Source of the DNA: JAPLDA01 sp043783155
GTDB lineage: Bacteria; Bacteroidota; Bacteroidia; AKYH767-A; 2013-40CM-41-45
Assembly (NCBI GenBank): GCA_043783155.1
Contig: JAYVZS010000111.1
Location: forward strand, 1 to 24,551
Direction: 5' to 3'
DNA: 24,551 bases
The notes under the pieces were generated by a model. That model was not told the DNA's origin. It ran no database searches and was given only the letters and a program-made list of their open reading frames with translations. Shown here one piece after another: positions 23,670 through 24,551 of the stretch. The first letter of the stretch is position 1, and every line of letters starts with the position of its first letter. The translations under genes and the position numbers were made by a program.

Positions 23670-24455
23670 TTATGTTTTGAGTATAAACTCATCCGCATCA
23701 TCTGCAAAAGCAAACTGTTTTCTAAAATCAAGTAAAGATTCTTTGCTGAGCGAAATAGTTTCAATCGCTTCCGAGTCTTTCATTGTTGTGCTCAGTTGTT
23801 CTCCTTTGTAATCATGAACAGCAGAATAACCGGAATGAAAAATGTTGTTGCCGTCATTCCCGACACGGTTTACTCCTGCCACGTAACTTTGGTTTTCGAT
23901 GGCACGTGCAATCAACAATTGTTTCCAGGCATATATTCTGCGGTCGGGCCAGTTTGCAACATATAATAACAGATCATAATCTTCTTTTTTGGTTCTCCTG
24001 CTCCACACCGGAAAACGAAGATCGTAACAAACGAGCGGACAAATTTTCCAGCCTTTTATTTCCGTGATAATTTTTTTGTCGCCAATTGTATAGGTGTGTT
24101 GCTCGTTCGCTAACCTGAATAAATGGCGCTTGTTATAGAGTTCAAATGTTCCGTCAGGTCTGATCCAGATCAGGCGATTATAGAAGACCTCTTTTTCACG
24201 AATGATGATACTACCGGTGATCACACAATTTTTTTCTTTCGCTTTTGATTTCAGCCAGTCAATTGTCCTGCCGTTCATTTCTTCCGCACATGTTCTTGCA
24301 TTCATCGTAAATCCTGTACTGAACATTTCAGGAAGAAGAATTAAATCAGTCGGTTCTGTGATAGAAGAAATTTTTTTAGAAAACATGTCAAGATTTTTAT
24401 CAATGTTTTCCCACTGAAGTTCTGATTGTATGAGGGTGATCTTTAAATCAGTCAT
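23670..24455 (-). CDS. yafV: Omega-amidase, nitrilase superfamily (YafV-like)
   Basis: A 261-residue C-N hydrolase with the catalytic triad in place: Glu43 (LLPEMFSTGF), Lys109 (YNKRHLF) and Cys143 (PLVCYDLRFPVWSR). The WPDRRIYAWKQLLIARAIENQ region and its pattern match bacterial omega-amidases such as YafV, which deamidate alpha-ketoglutaramate and 2-oxosuccinamate. Its start lies only three bases after the stop of an aminotransferase gene on the same strand. This is the arrangement expected if the transaminase uses glutamine as amino donor and the amidase removes the resulting ketoglutaramate, making the transamination irreversible. The length is typical. Confidence 0.9.
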   Translation of the reverse strand: MTDLKITLIQSELQWENIDKNLDMFSKKISSITEPTDLILLPEMFSTGFTMNARTCAEEMNGRTIDWLKSKAKEKNCVITGSIIIREKEVFYNRLIWIRPDGTFELYNKRHLFRLANEQHTYTIGDKKIITEIKGWKICPLVCYDLRFPVWSRRTKKEDYDLLLYVANWPDRRIYAWKQLLIARAIENQSYVAGVNRVGNDGNNIFHSGYSAVHDYKGEQLSTTMKDSEAIETISLSKESLLDFRKQFAFADDADEFILKT

Positions 24456-24458
24456 GGC

Positions 24459-24551
24459 TCATGAAATTTTTAATAATCGTTCGGCGGCCTGTTCAAGTGT
24501 CTCATTTGTTTTTGCGAAACAAAATCGCAGTAACTTATTGTCAACCGACTC
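24459..24551 (-). CDS. C-terminal end of a methionine/glutamine-type aminotransferase (partial)
   Basis: Only the last 30 codons and the stop are in the window; the gene continues past the right edge. The fragment includes LLRFCFAKTNETLEQAAERL and ends KIS. This is the typical C-terminus of class I aminotransferases of the YbdL/kynurenine-glutamine transaminase type, in which an R-(I/L/F)-C-F-A-K motif carries the conserved substrate-binding Arg region. Family assignment is based on this short stretch and on the adjacent omega-amidase, so substrate preference is inferred. Confidence 0.75.
   Translation of the reverse strand, partial: ESVDNKLLRFCFAKTNETLEQAAERLLKIS

Overview
The window looks like a chromosomal segment of a member of the Bacteroidota. 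The evidence is two proteins with type IX secretion C-terminal signals (one type A, one type B), several Bacteroidota-style lipoproteins, mostly weak or absent Shine-Dalgarno sequences, several TAnnTTTG-like promoter boxes, and a futalosine-pathway menaquinone gene. No rRNA, tRNA, CRISPR array, integrase or intact insertion sequence was recognised.

Region 1 (about 1-9460) is an inorganic-ion transport locus. A minus-strand AraC-family regulator diverges from an OprB-like outer-membrane porin. After these come the N-terminal remnant of an MgtA-type P-type ATPase (in-frame stop, no phosphorylation domain) and four tightly spaced genes: an NRAMP-superfamily transporter with altered metal-site motifs, a P1B-like ATPase in which the usual Cys-Pro-Cys/Ser-Pro-Cys motif reads Ser-Pro-Ala, an ABC exporter, and a Zn-type cation diffusion facilitator. 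The four genes are 11, 50 and 12 bases apart and look like one operon. The altered NRAMP motifs beside a dead MgtA suggest Mg2+ supply has passed to a different transporter family. This is the most unusual part of the window.

Region 2 (about 9460-14160) starts with a 340-base non-coding stretch, then an OmpA-family lipoprotein. That gene converges on a SanA-like membrane protein across a strong bidirectional hairpin. Next are a type IX-secreted phosphoesterase and a leucyl aminopeptidase, both on the minus strand.

Region 3 (about 14160-19420) carries mqnC (menaquinone via futalosine), a large type IX-secreted protein with type B signal, riboflavin synthase and a small NTF2-like protein. The mqnC promoter candidate overlaps the start of the divergent aminopeptidase.

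Region 4 (about 19420-24551) holds a ComF-type phosphoribosyltransferase, a frameshifted GxxExxY gene behind a repeat-rich palindrome, a free-methionine-R-sulfoxide reductase overlapping a large Ig-like lipoprotein gene, a degenerate repeat that reaches into that gene's 3' end, a hemerythrin-domain protein, and a minus-strand omega-amidase directly after the 3' end of a methionine/glutamine-type aminotransferase. The last two form a recognisable transamination/deamidation pair.
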